A DNA stretch of 64,000 bases from Bradyrhizobium diazoefficiens (lineage in GTDB: Bacteria; Pseudomonadota; Alphaproteobacteria; Rhizobiales; Xanthobacteraceae). The notes beneath the pieces were generated by a model that ran no database searches, was not told the origin of the DNA, and worked only from the letters and a program-made list of their open reading frames with translations. The position numbers and the translations under genes are program-made. Positions 17,888-25,334 of this stretch are shown in pieces (within the stretch, counting starts at the first letter, position 1; every line of letters starts with the position of its first letter). The stretch lies in NCBI RefSeq assembly GCF_016612535.1, contig NZ_JAENXS010000002.1, positions 1,178,001 through 1,242,000 on the forward strand, read 5' to 3'.

Positions 17888-18849
17888 CAGCTGAATTTGA
17901 ACAGGCGCGCGGGATTGTCGACCAGCAGCTTCTGCTGGACCTTCGAATCTGGCGCATAAAGGGGAATCAAGTCGACGATCTCGCCGTCATTCGGCATGAA
18001 CTTGACGTTGGGATGCGGCCAGTCGGTCCCCCAGATCACGCGATCGGGCGAATTGTCGATCAGCGCCTTCGCGAACGGCACGGCGTCGTGGAACGGCTTG
18101 CCGACGGCGGAAGCGCGCTCGAGGCCGGTGATCTTGACCCAGCACTTCTCGTCTTTCTTCTGAAGGTCGAGCAAGGCGGTGAAGCCGGGATCATCGAGCC
18201 CCTTCCCCGCCTGCACCGTACCCATGTGGTCGATCACGTAGGGGGTCGGCAGCGCAGTCAGGATCGGCGCGAATTCGGCGACCGTACCGGGCTCGAAATA
18301 GACGTCGATATGCCAGCCGAGTTCGGCGACGCGATGTACGATGCGCTGGAACTTGTTCATATCGCCGACGCCGCCGAGGCGCTTGAGGAACGCGAAGCGG
18401 CAGCCGCAGATGCCGCTCTTGTCGAGCGCTGCCAGCTCCTTCTCGGTCATCTCGTCATTGACGTTGGCGATGCCCTTGTAGGCGCCCTCGCTCTGCGCGA
18501 TGGCGTCGGTGACGACGCGGTTGTCGGTGCCGTGCACGGTGGCATTCACGATGACGCAGCGCTCGACGCCGATCTTCTCATGCACGCTGCAGAACGTTTC
18601 CAGCGGAGCGTCAGCTGTGTTGTACGGGCGCTTCTCGGAAAAGGGATAGCGGGACGCCGGCCCGAAGATGTGGGTGTGGCTGTCGCAGGATTTGGGCGGC
18701 AGCTTGAACGACGGTGCCTTGGGATTTGGGTCTGGCGGCGCGATCGTCGGTATCTGGACCTTGGGCTCGGCCCCTTGCGCACGCGCGTTGTTCGCGACCA
18801 CCGCGCCGGTCAACCCGGTCAAAAGATGCAAGCACTCTCGCCTGTTCAT
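17887..18849 (-). CDS. 2-pyrone-4,6-dicarboxylate hydrolase-like amidohydrolase with an export signal
   Basis: This 320-residue paralogue of the next gene shares the same motifs (CDSHTHIFGPASRYPF, YVIDHMGTVQ, VIWGTDWPHPN). It starts with MNRRECLHLLTGLTGAVVAN and then ARAQG: a twin-Arg n-region, a hydrophobic core and an Ala-x-Ala cleavage site, as in a Tat leader. If exported, it would hydrolyse a lactone outside the cytoplasm ahead of the DctA-type uptake. It is the first enzyme gene after TetR (73 bp). The leader could be vestigial; the RR context is not a perfect Tat consensus. Confidence 0.76.
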   Translation of the reverse strand: MNRRECLHLLTGLTGAVVANNARAQGAEPKVQIPTIAPPDPNPKAPSFKLPPKSCDSHTHIFGPASRYPFSEKRPYNTADAPLETFCSVHEKIGVERCVIVNATVHGTDNRVVTDAIAQSEGAYKGIANVNDEMTEKELAALDKSGICGCRFAFLKRLGGVGDMNKFQRIVHRVAELGWHIDVYFEPGTVAEFAPILTALPTPYVIDHMGTVQAGKGLDDPGFTALLDLQKKDEKCWVKITGLERASAVGKPFHDAVPFAKALIDNSPDRVIWGTDWPHPNVKFMPNDGEIVDLIPLYAPDSKVQQKLLVDNPARLFKFS

Positions 18850-18922
18850 TTCCTCAACACCCCGTCACATGTCCGCTTGCGAGCGGAGGCACGATGCCGC
18901 GCCTCTCCCCGCGCGATTTCTG

Positions 18923-19633
18923 TCAGGTCTTACTGGTTGAAACAGCTCGTCGCCGCGCCGGCGCGGCCTGATCCAAGGCCGGCGCCTGGAACGCAGCTAC
19001 GGTAGCCTGCACCAACTGCTCGATGGCGCTGGCGGCATCGCTGCCATCAGCCTCGCCGCGTGACAGCCGCGAGACACGATCCGGTGTCACCAGTGAATAA
19101 TAGAGTGCGCCGAGCAGGAAGTGGCTGCGCCAGACGATGTCGGTGCGCGGAATGTGCGGCAGGCTGTCGTGGATCGCATCGATGAAGGCGTGACTGGTAT
19201 CGTCGAACGTCTGCGCGATGATTTTTCGCGCGACTTCGTTGCCCTCGGCCGACATCACGGCGCGGAGTCGCGTGAAGCGCGCCCCACCGCCTGCGAGATC
19301 GCTGCCCGAGGTGAAGGCCGGCAGCACATAGGCCCGCACGATTGCTTCCAGCCGGTCCTGAAGATCACGCACCCGCTTGGCGGCGGCGAGCAGCTCGGAG
19401 CGACGCAAGTTCATCGGCCCGCAATGCCGCCGGTAAATCTCCAGCAGCAGACCGTCCTTGGTCTTGAAATGATAGGTCACGCTGCCCGGATTGGCCCCGG
19501 CGGCCTGGGCGATGTCCCGCACCGAGACGGCGTTGAAGCCGTTGGTGGCGAACAGCTCCTCGGCCGCGGCGAGGATCGCCTCGCGCATATTCGGCTTGCG
19601 GGCCGTTTCCTTGCTGGTGGACTTGCGTACCAT
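18923..19633 (-). CDS. TetR-family regulator heading the aromatic-acid operon
   Basis: This 236-residue protein has an N-terminal helix-turn-helix (ILAAAEELFATNGFNAVSVR, then DIAQAAGANPGSVTYHFKTK) followed by a C-terminal ligand and dimerisation domain. The ATG at 19633 is preferred: the in-frame extension to 19675 would be written through the palindrome at 19638-19655. The gene points the same way as the catabolic operon and ends 73 bp before it, so it may be the first cistron and autoregulated. It is divergent from the Bug-type binding protein. It has no ribosome site, and the promoter lies almost at the start codon. Confidence 0.85.
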   Translation of the reverse strand: MVRKSTSKETARKPNMREAILAAAEELFATNGFNAVSVRDIAQAAGANPGSVTYHFKTKDGLLLEIYRRHCGPMNLRRSELLAAAKRVRDLQDRLEAIVRAYVLPAFTSGSDLAGGGARFTRLRAVMSAEGNEVARKIIAQTFDDTSHAFIDAIHDSLPHIPRTDIVWRSHFLLGALYYSLVTPDRVSRLSRGEADGSDAASAIEQLVQATVAAFQAPALDQAAPARRRAVSTSKT

Positions 19634-19636
19634 GTG

Positions 19637-19676
19637 ATTTGTACTATCGTACAAAAGATCAGGTCTCGTCAACAAA
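19637..19676 (-). promoter_or_regulatory. TetR-type operator overlapping a promoter: TTTGTAC-N4-GTACAAA
   Basis: Perfect 7-bp arms TTTGTAC (19638-19644) and GTACAAA (19649-19655) flank TATC. On the minus strand TTGACG (19667-19672) is a good -35, and GATAGT (19643-19648) 18 bp away is a plausible -10 inside the operator. The start codon of TetR is about ten bases beyond the -10, so the message may be nearly leaderless. The whole 40-bp block recurs at 42974-43013 with four mismatches. Confidence 0.7.
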
Positions 19677-19749
19677 AACGATGGCAGCGTCCGGAACGGC
19701 CCTGAAGACCGCGGGTCGGGACGCGAACGCCTTCAAGGAGTGCTGGATA

Positions 19750-20730
19750 ATGCTGGGTTTGAACACGAAGATCGGCCGCCTGATGCTCGGCGCCGGTCTG
19801 CTACTGACGGCGAGTGCGGCGCAGCCCGCCGAGAACTATCCAAGCAAGCCGGTCCACATCCTCGTGCCCTACGCGGCCGGCGGCGCGGTCGATGTGCTCG
19901 CGCGCACGCTCGGCCAGGCGCTGGCCGAGACCTGGGGACAGCAACCCGTGATCGACAACCGTCCGGGCGCCGGCGGCATTGTCGCCTCGCAGGCGCTGAC
20001 GCAGGCCGCGCCCGATGGCTACACGCTGATCCTGGTCGCGAGCGGACATCCGCTGAACCAGTTCATCTATCCGAGCGTGCCTTACGACACCTTCAAGGAT
20101 TTTACCGCGATCAGCGAAGTGGCCTCCTCACCGCTCGCGATCGTGGTGGCCAAGGACAGCCCGTACAAGACGCTCGGCGATCTCCTGGCCGCAGCGAAGA
20201 AGGAGCCGGACAAGCTCTCCTACGGCATGTCCGGCAACGGCACCTCGGCGCATCTCGCCGGCGAGCTCTTGAAACACATGTCCGGCACCAAGATCGTCGC
20301 GATCCCCTACAAGGGCGGCGCGCCGGCGCTGACGGCCGTGATCGCGGGCGAGATTCCGCTCAGCATCAATCCGCTCGCGGAGGCGATCGGTCAGCTCGAC
20401 GGCGGCCCGGTGCGCGCGCTCGCCGTCACCTCGGCCAAGCGCTCAAAGGTGCTGCCTGACGTCCCGACCATCGCCGAGTCCGGCGTGCCTGGCTACGACG
20501 TCTCGGTCTGGTGGGGCGTTCTCGGTCCAGCCAAGATGCCGCCGGAGATCGTCGCGAAACTCGAGACCGATTTGAAGGCGGCGCTGCAGGATCCGAACGT
20601 GCTCTCCACACTCGGCAAGATCGGCGCAGCCCCGGTCGGCTCCTCCGCCAAGGATTTTGACGCCTATATGCACGCCGAGGCGACCAAATGGGAGCCGGTG
20701 CTGAAGGCCGCCGGCATCCGCGCGCAGTGA
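19750..20730 (+). CDS. Tripartite tricarboxylate transporter substrate-binding protein (Bug/TctC family)
   Basis: This 326-residue secreted binding protein has the signal peptide MLGLNTKIGRLMLGAGLLLT then ASAAQPAENYPSKPV. The Bug-family hallmarks are VHILVPYAAGGAVDVLARTL near the N-terminus, NRPGAGGIVA and YGMSGNGTSAHLAGELL. Bug proteins bind carboxylates and aromatic acids. AAGGAG lies ten bases before the ATG at 19750. It is divergent from the TetR gene, so the shared palindrome may control both directions. No TctA or TctB membrane genes are nearby, as is common for orphan Bug proteins. Confidence 0.87.
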   Translation: MLGLNTKIGRLMLGAGLLLTASAAQPAENYPSKPVHILVPYAAGGAVDVLARTLGQALAETWGQQPVIDNRPGAGGIVASQALTQAAPDGYTLILVASGHPLNQFIYPSVPYDTFKDFTAISEVASSPLAIVVAKDSPYKTLGDLLAAAKKEPDKLSYGMSGNGTSAHLAGELLKHMSGTKIVAIPYKGGAPALTAVIAGEIPLSINPLAEAIGQLDGGPVRALAVTSAKRSKVLPDVPTIAESGVPGYDVSVWWGVLGPAKMPPEIVAKLETDLKAALQDPNVLSTLGKIGAAPVGSSAKDFDAYMHAEATKWEPVLKAAGIRAQ

Positions 20731-20740
20731 GGCTCTCCAG

Positions 20741-21535
20741 ATGAGAACCGCTTCCAGGCGCCTTGCGCGCACCGCCCTGCTCGCCATCGCCGTCACCGTC
20801 CTGCTCGGCGCACCCGCACGCGCCGATGGCGAAGCGAAACTCCTGGCGCCGAGCGGCACTTTGCGCGTCGGCATCTATCCCGGCAGCCCGACCTCGATGG
20901 TGACAGATGCGGCCGGCAAGCCGCACGGCCTCGCCTACGATCTCGGCGGCGAGCTGGCAAAACGGCTCGGCGTCGGCATCGACTATGTCAGGTTTCAGCG
21001 CGTCGCCGATATCGTCACCGCGATCCACGACGGCCAGGTCGATTTCACCGTGACCAACGCCACGCCGGCCCGCGCCAACGACGTCAGCTTCAGCCAGCCG
21101 GTGCTGGCAATCGAGCTCGGTTATCTCGTCCCAGTGAATTCGCCGATCGGCAAGATCGAGGATATCGACAAGCTAGGGGTGAAGATCGGTGTCACCAAGG
21201 GCTCGACCTCCGAGCGTACGCTACCAGCCAAGTTCAAGAACGCGACCATCGTTCCCGCCGAAAGCGTCAAGGTCGCTGTCGGCATGTTCAGCCGCGGCGA
21301 GATTGATCTCTACGCCACCAACAAGCCGACGCTGTTCGAGATGTCCGACCAGATGCCGGGCTCGCGGATTCTCGACGGCAATTGGGGTGCCGAGCATATG
21401 GCCATCGCGATCCCGAAAGGTCGCGAGGACGCACTCCCGCTACTCAACCGATTTGTCGCTGAAGAACAGTCCTCCGGCGCGCTGGATACGATCCAGCAGC
21501 AAGCTGGCTTACGCGGCGCGGCCAAGACTCACTAG
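20741..21535 (+). CDS. ABC-type solute-binding protein, family 3
   Basis: This 264-residue periplasmic protein has an N-terminal leader (LARTALLAIAVTVLLGAPAR then ADG). It has the bacterial solute-binding family 3 pattern: TLRVGIYPGSPTSMV, GLAYDLGGELAKRLGV, VDFTVTNATPAR and GVTKGSTSERTLP. This family usually serves polar amino-acid importers, but members near aromatic operons bind other small acids. It starts 11 bp after the Bug-type gene, so the two are co-transcribed. No permease or ATPase gene is linked. Confidence 0.83.
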   Translation: MRTASRRLARTALLAIAVTVLLGAPARADGEAKLLAPSGTLRVGIYPGSPTSMVTDAAGKPHGLAYDLGGELAKRLGVGIDYVRFQRVADIVTAIHDGQVDFTVTNATPARANDVSFSQPVLAIELGYLVPVNSPIGKIEDIDKLGVKIGVTKGSTSERTLPAKFKNATIVPAESVKVAVGMFSRGEIDLYATNKPTLFEMSDQMPGSRILDGNWGAEHMAIAIPKGREDALPLLNRFVAEEQSSGALDTIQQQAGLRGAAKTH

Positions 21536-21543
21536 CCGCCATT

Positions 21544-22689
21544 TCAATTCCGTGCGTTTGCCCGCATCTTCTCCGGCGCATCGGAGCGCCGCAGGACGTC
21601 GATGTCATCGCCGCCTCCCGACGGGATCAGGATCGCGCGTTCGCGCGGCAGCGCTTCCGGCATCTCATCGCGGATGAAGGCGATCAGCTTTTCCCGCATC
21701 TCGCAGCGCAGATCCCAGGATTGCGGCGCATTCCGCGCGCTGACCAGCGCACGAAGCTCGATGGTACGCGAATCCGCATCGATCACCTGTAGATTGACCA
21801 CCGCGCCATCCCAGAGCTTTGACTCCTTCACTGCCCCTTCGAGCCAGCGCCGGATGCGGGGCACGTCGGCGCGGTAGTCGACGTGCAGGGCAATCACGCC
21901 GATCAGGGACGCGGTATCGCGCGTCCAGTTCTGGAACGGCTTTTCGATGAAGTAGGACAGCGGCACCACCATGCGGCGCCAGTCCCACAGCCGGATCACG
22001 ACATAGGTCGCGGCGATGTCCTCGACCCAACCCCACTCGTTCTCGATGATGACGGCATCTTCGATGCGGATCGGCTGGGTGATGGCAATCTGCAAACCCG
22101 CGATCAGATTGCTGAGCAGCGGCCGCGCGGCAAGACCGACGATGATACCGGCGGCGCCAGCGGAGGCGAACAGGCTGACGCCATATTGCCTGACCGAGTC
22201 GAACGTCATCAGCGCCGTCGACACCGTGATGATCACGATGATGGTGTCGGTCACGCGCTTGAACACGCGCACCTGGGTGACATGCTTGCGCGCAATGAAG
22301 TTTTCGGTGACATCGCGGAAATTCTGCAAGTACCGCGCCGCGCTCATGTCGACGATCCGAATCGAGATCCAGCCGATCAGCGCGATAAAGGCGACGACGA
22401 ACAGGCGCATGAGCGGCGTTCGGATCGTATCGTCGAGCGGCGCAAGCGGCAGCACCAGCGCGACGGCAGCAAGACATAACGCCAGCTGGGCCGGGCCGGA
22501 GGTTCGATCGATGAATACGGCGATGAGAGGCAGGCGGGTTCCGAAGGCGCGACAGAGCAGCCACACGCCGACGCGGTAGACGGACAGGGCGAGCAAGATT
22601 GCTCCGGCAATAAGGCCAAGGCCGATAAACCATGACGGTATCCACCCGAACATCCTGTCGATGTCGGCCATAATCGCTTGCGAATTCAT
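21544..22689 (-). CDS. Small-conductance mechanosensitive channel (MscS family)
   Basis: This 381-residue membrane protein has several N-terminal helices and then the MscS pore-lining helix and beta domain: GVSLFASAGAAGIIVGLAAR followed by PLLSNLIAGLQIAITQPIRI and EDAVIIENEWGWVEDIAATY. The Gly/Ala-packed pore helix and the VED(I)xxxY strand are diagnostic. MscS channels release solutes on hypo-osmotic shock. It converges with the binding-protein gene (8-bp gap) and is divergent from DUF763. The start at 22689 has AGGGA upstream. Confidence 0.88.
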   Translation of the reverse strand: MNSQAIMADIDRMFGWIPSWFIGLGLIAGAILLALSVYRVGVWLLCRAFGTRLPLIAVFIDRTSGPAQLALCLAAVALVLPLAPLDDTIRTPLMRLFVVAFIALIGWISIRIVDMSAARYLQNFRDVTENFIARKHVTQVRVFKRVTDTIIVIITVSTALMTFDSVRQYGVSLFASAGAAGIIVGLAARPLLSNLIAGLQIAITQPIRIEDAVIIENEWGWVEDIAATYVVIRLWDWRRMVVPLSYFIEKPFQNWTRDTASLIGVIALHVDYRADVPRIRRWLEGAVKESKLWDGAVVNLQVIDADSRTIELRALVSARNAPQSWDLRCEMREKLIAFIRDEMPEALPRERAILIPSGGGDDIDVLRRSDAPEKMRANARN

Positions 22690-22816
22690 TCACGTCCCTA
22701 AGAATTACGTTCGCGTCAGCCCTCAACGTGTTCACGGCGGCTTCGCTCCCCCGCTCAGTGCAATGCAGCATCCCGCTGATGCAACCATCTTCGAACTGCG
22801 CTATGTCTAGGCAATC

Positions 22817-24067
22817 ATGACTCGACGTACCGGCAGCGCCGACCTGCCCCTCCACACCGGCCGGGTTCCGCATTGGCTTGCGAGCCGCATGGCTTCGCTC
22901 GGCGCGATCGTGACGCAGGCGATCGTGGTTCATTACGGACGCGACGCGTTCCTCCAGCGGCTCTCGCATCCGTTCTGGTTCCAATCGTTCGGCGCCGTGA
23001 TGGGGATGGACTGGCACTCCTCCGGCATCACCACTTCCGTGATCGGGGCACTCAAGCGCGGGCTCGGCCCGCTCCAGGACGAACTCGGAATCTATGTCTG
23101 CGGCGGCCGCGGCCAGCATTCGCGCAAGACTCCGGACGAGCTGTTGCAACTCGGCAACCGCGTCGGCTTCGATGGCGCAAAGCTCACGCGCGCCAGCCGA
23201 TTGGTGGCCAAGGTCGACAGCGCCGCCGTGCAGGACGGTTTTGATCTCTATCTGCACGGCTTCTTCGTCACCGCCGACGGCAAGTGGACCGTCGTGCAGC
23301 AGGGGATGAACGGCGACAAGCGGCAGGCCCGGCGCTATCACTGGCATTCCGAGGCGCTGAAGAGTTTTGTCGATACGCCCCACAGCGCGATCGACGGCCC
23401 GCAGCAGGGCGAGATCGTCAATCTTACCGACCATCGCGCCGACGTCTCGCGCAACGCGCAGCTCGAGCTGTTGAGCGATTTCGGCCCCGATCGCATCCTC
23501 TCTGAATTCGAGCGGCTCACCGGGACTGCGCCCGAGCCAGCGCAAGCGATGCTGCCCCACCTGATCATGCCCGCGCATCATGATGTCCGGCCGAAAGACG
23601 TGTTCGCGCGCCGCCTGCATGGCACGCTGCTAGCTGCCGCCGAGCGCGGCCCGGTCGATTTCCCGGAGCTGTTGCTGACGCCCGGCGTCGGCGCGCGTAC
23701 CGTGCGCTCACTCGCGATGGTCGCCGAGATCGTGCACGGCGCGCCCTATCGCTTCAAGGATCCCGCGCGTTTCTCGCTCGCCCATGGCGGCAAGGATCGC
23801 CATCCCTACCCCGTTCCGATCAAGGTCTATGACGAGACCATCCGCGTGCTGAAGGGCGCGATCCAAAGTGCAAAACTCGGCCGCGAGGAAGAAATGCAGG
23901 CGATCAAGCGCCTTGACGATCAGGCACGACGGCTTGAACGGACCGCAAGCGGCCCGTCGGTCGAGGCCTATATTGCCGGCGAGCGCGCGGCCTCGCCGGA
24001 ACTCGACGGCCGATCCGTGTTCGGCTGGGAGCGCGATCTGGCTTCCGCAAAAAAGCGGACCAGCTGA
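22817..24067 (+). CDS. DUF763 domain-containing protein
   Basis: This 416-residue soluble protein matches the DUF763 family from its first residues: TGSADLPLHTGRVPHWLASR, then MDWHSSGITTSVIGALKRGL and KQARRYHWHSE-like segments. DUF763 has no established biochemical role; members occur in archaea and scattered bacteria. The C-terminal 80 residues are charged and helical (ESA-poor, KRLDDQARRLER). It converges with the small-protein operon (60-bp gap) and has only a weak ribosome site. No function is proposed. Confidence 0.85.
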   Translation: MTRRTGSADLPLHTGRVPHWLASRMASLGAIVTQAIVVHYGRDAFLQRLSHPFWFQSFGAVMGMDWHSSGITTSVIGALKRGLGPLQDELGIYVCGGRGQHSRKTPDELLQLGNRVGFDGAKLTRASRLVAKVDSAAVQDGFDLYLHGFFVTADGKWTVVQQGMNGDKRQARRYHWHSEALKSFVDTPHSAIDGPQQGEIVNLTDHRADVSRNAQLELLSDFGPDRILSEFERLTGTAPEPAQAMLPHLIMPAHHDVRPKDVFARRLHGTLLAAAERGPVDFPELLLTPGVGARTVRSLAMVAEIVHGAPYRFKDPARFSLAHGGKDRHPYPVPIKVYDETIRVLKGAIQSAKLGREEEMQAIKRLDDQARRLERTASGPSVEAYIAGERAASPELDGRSVFGWERDLASAKKRTS

Positions 24068-24127
24068 ACACCGGTCCGCAGCGAGTCGGTCGAGGGAGGA
24101 TACGATCGGCGTCGTGGTTCTCAGGTC

Positions 24128-24358
24128 TTAGTCGTCGTCATGTCCCAGCCGGTTGGCGGAATGGTCCTGATACTGCTCCGTCTGGATTGATTTTCCGTCC
24201 ATGCCGCGCAAGTCGGAATGTTGAGCCTTGTCCCGGTTGGACAGCACCATGTTGTCGCCAATCTTCTCTTTGGAGATTTTAGCGAAAGCGCCGGTGCCGT
24301 TGCCTTTGCCATGCATGCCCGATCTGAAGTGGGTCTTGCTGCCATTCCCAACTGGCAT
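24128..24358 (-). CDS. Small hydrophilic protein, fifth gene of the EcfG-type operon
   Basis: This 76-residue protein is highly charged and Gly/Lys/His/Asp-rich, with no hydrophobic segment (for example MHGKGNGTGAFAKISKEKIG and a GHDDD end). It is probably disordered. GAGGAG precedes the ATG by seven bases. It lies 30 bp after the fourth gene of the operon and is the last gene before DUF763 converges. I recognise no domain. Confidence 0.6.
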   Translation of the reverse strand: MPVGNGSKTHFRSGMHGKGNGTGAFAKISKEKIGDNMVLSNRDKAQHSDLRGMDGKSIQTEQYQDHSANRLGHDDD

Positions 24359-24388
24359 TCGGTTTCTCCTCTTGCAATTATCCGCTAG

Positions 24389-24553
24389 TCATTCCTGCGA
24401 TAGGCGACCGCCCTGCTCGGTCGGAGCGCCGGCGCGACGCGGCGTATCGTCCTGGGAGCGCAAAGCCTCATCCAGTTCTCGTGCGTTAGGGAAATCCGGC
24501 TTGCGTTCGAGAATACGCCGCTGTTGTTCGTGCGTCTTTTTGCCCTGCATCAT
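24389..24553 (-). CDS. 54-residue charged protein, fourth gene of the EcfG-type operon
   Basis: This small frame (MMQGKKTHEQQRRILERKPD, ending GGRLSQE) has its ATG overlapping the stop of the previous gene by four bases (24550-24553), and GAGGACG lies upstream. The coupling is the main reason to believe it. The N-terminal half should be a short basic helix and the rest unstructured. No family is recognised; short proteins of this composition are common in rhizobial stress regulons. Confidence 0.55.
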   Translation of the reverse strand: MMQGKKTHEQQRRILERKPDFPNARELDEALRSQDDTPRRAGAPTEQGGRLSQE

Positions 24554-24783
24554 GGTCTTCGTCCTCTGCGAGGGGCTCCGCTATGCGCCACGTCCTTGTC
24601 GATGCCGCCGGCGAAGTTTACGTCGTTCTCCAGATCGCCTTCGATCGTGTTCTCGCCGAGCGCATCCTCGACATCGTCGGGGGACGCGGCCGCCATGTTC
24701 GCGCCTTTGGACCCGCCGATGAGCGGGTTCTGGCGAAGATCCTTGCTTGTCGGGGCGTTCAGTTTCGCGTGCTTGCTGCTCAT
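24550..24783 (-). CDS. 77-residue disordered protein, third gene of the EcfG-type operon
   Basis: The protein has a Lys-rich N-terminus (MSSKHAKLNAPTSKDLRQNP), an acidic middle (DDVEDALGENTIEGDLENDV) and an RRGRR tail, with no hydrophobic core. GGAGG lies ten bases before the ATG, and the gene starts six bases after the preceding stop. The charge segregation suggests a flexible protectant-like or nucleic-acid-associated protein, but that is inference only. Confidence 0.58.
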   Translation of the reverse strand: MSSKHAKLNAPTSKDLRQNPLIGGSKGANMAAASPDDVEDALGENTIEGDLENDVNFAGGIDKDVAHSGAPRRGRRP

Positions 24784-24789
24784 GATCGA

Positions 24790-24987
24790 TCAGCCTCCAC
24801 CCTTGTCTGCGGGATCGTGCCTGTGACGGGAATCACGTTCGCCTCCACCGCCGGAGACACGGCTGTGACTGCGCTGCGGATCGTCAGGCGGCGGCTTCTT
24901 GACTTCGAGCGGCGCCTTCGCGTTCTCGTGCGACGCGCCGGGCCCGCCCTGACGAATGCTGTTAGGTGTCTTCGTGGATGTCGACAT
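24790..24987 (-). CDS. 65-residue Pro/Gly/His-rich protein, second gene of the EcfG-type operon
   Basis: This protein is low-complexity and hydrophilic, with a Ser/Thr start (MSTSTKTPNSIRQGGPGA), a Lys-Pro stretch (EVKKPPPDDP) and a Gly/Arg/His-rich end. GGAGG lies upstream of the ATG at 24987, 14 bp after the first gene of the operon. It is almost certainly unstructured in isolation. There is no family match by eye. Confidence 0.57.
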   Translation of the reverse strand: MSTSTKTPNSIRQGGPGASHENAKAPLEVKKPPPDDPQRSHSRVSGGGGERDSRHRHDPADKGGG

Positions 24988-25001
24988 GGATGCGGCCCTC
25001 C

Positions 25002-25187
25002 TCAGCGATCTTGTTGATAGCCTTGATTGGTCGTGTTCTGCCTGATGTTGCCCTGTTGTCCCTGCTCGTTCGGGTTCTCCACGCGTTGCCGGCCGTGTGG
25101 TGCCTTGTCGGCCGACATTTGCTTGTCGTCACCAGTTCCCTTTCGGCTTTGATTGTCCGGCGGAACAGGTGGCATTTTGCTGGTCAT
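25002..25187 (-). CDS. 61-residue Gln/Asn-rich protein, first gene of the EcfG-type operon
   Basis: The sequence is hydrophilic and ends in NEQGQQGNIRQNTTNQGYQQ then DR. A perfect AGGAGG sits seven bases before the ATG at 25187, the best ribosome site in this part of the window. It is the promoter-proximal gene; the EcfG-like promoter lies 86-110 bp upstream. I recognise no domain. Gln/Asn-rich tails of this sort are seen in stress-induced small proteins of Rhizobiales. Confidence 0.6.
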   Translation of the reverse strand: MTSKMPPVPPDNQSRKGTGDDKQMSADKAPHGRQRVENPNEQGQQGNIRQNTTNQGYQQDR

Positions 25188-25272
25188 GATGCTGCCTCCT
25201 GAGAAGTGTGAAGGCCTGCGGTGCCGGTGGCGGAACTCGTGCCGGCCATCATCGCCGCGAGGTCTTACTGAC

Positions 25273-25297
25273 AACCGACGTCACCGCGCCTCGTTCC
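25273..25297 (-). promoter_or_regulatory. EcfG (general stress sigma factor) promoter: GGAAC-N17-GTT
   Basis: On the minus strand GGAAC (25297 to 25293) and GTT (25275 to 25273) are exactly 17 bp apart, the pattern of alphaproteobacterial EcfG promoters (GGAAC-N16/17-GTT). It points at the five-gene small-protein operon and would give a leader of roughly 80 nt. It lies in the gap after the P450 stop, where a promoter for the operon is expected. Confidence 0.7.
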
Positions 25298-25334
25298 TGG
25301 CAGGTCGCGTACCGTAATGTTTCGCAGGACCGCG

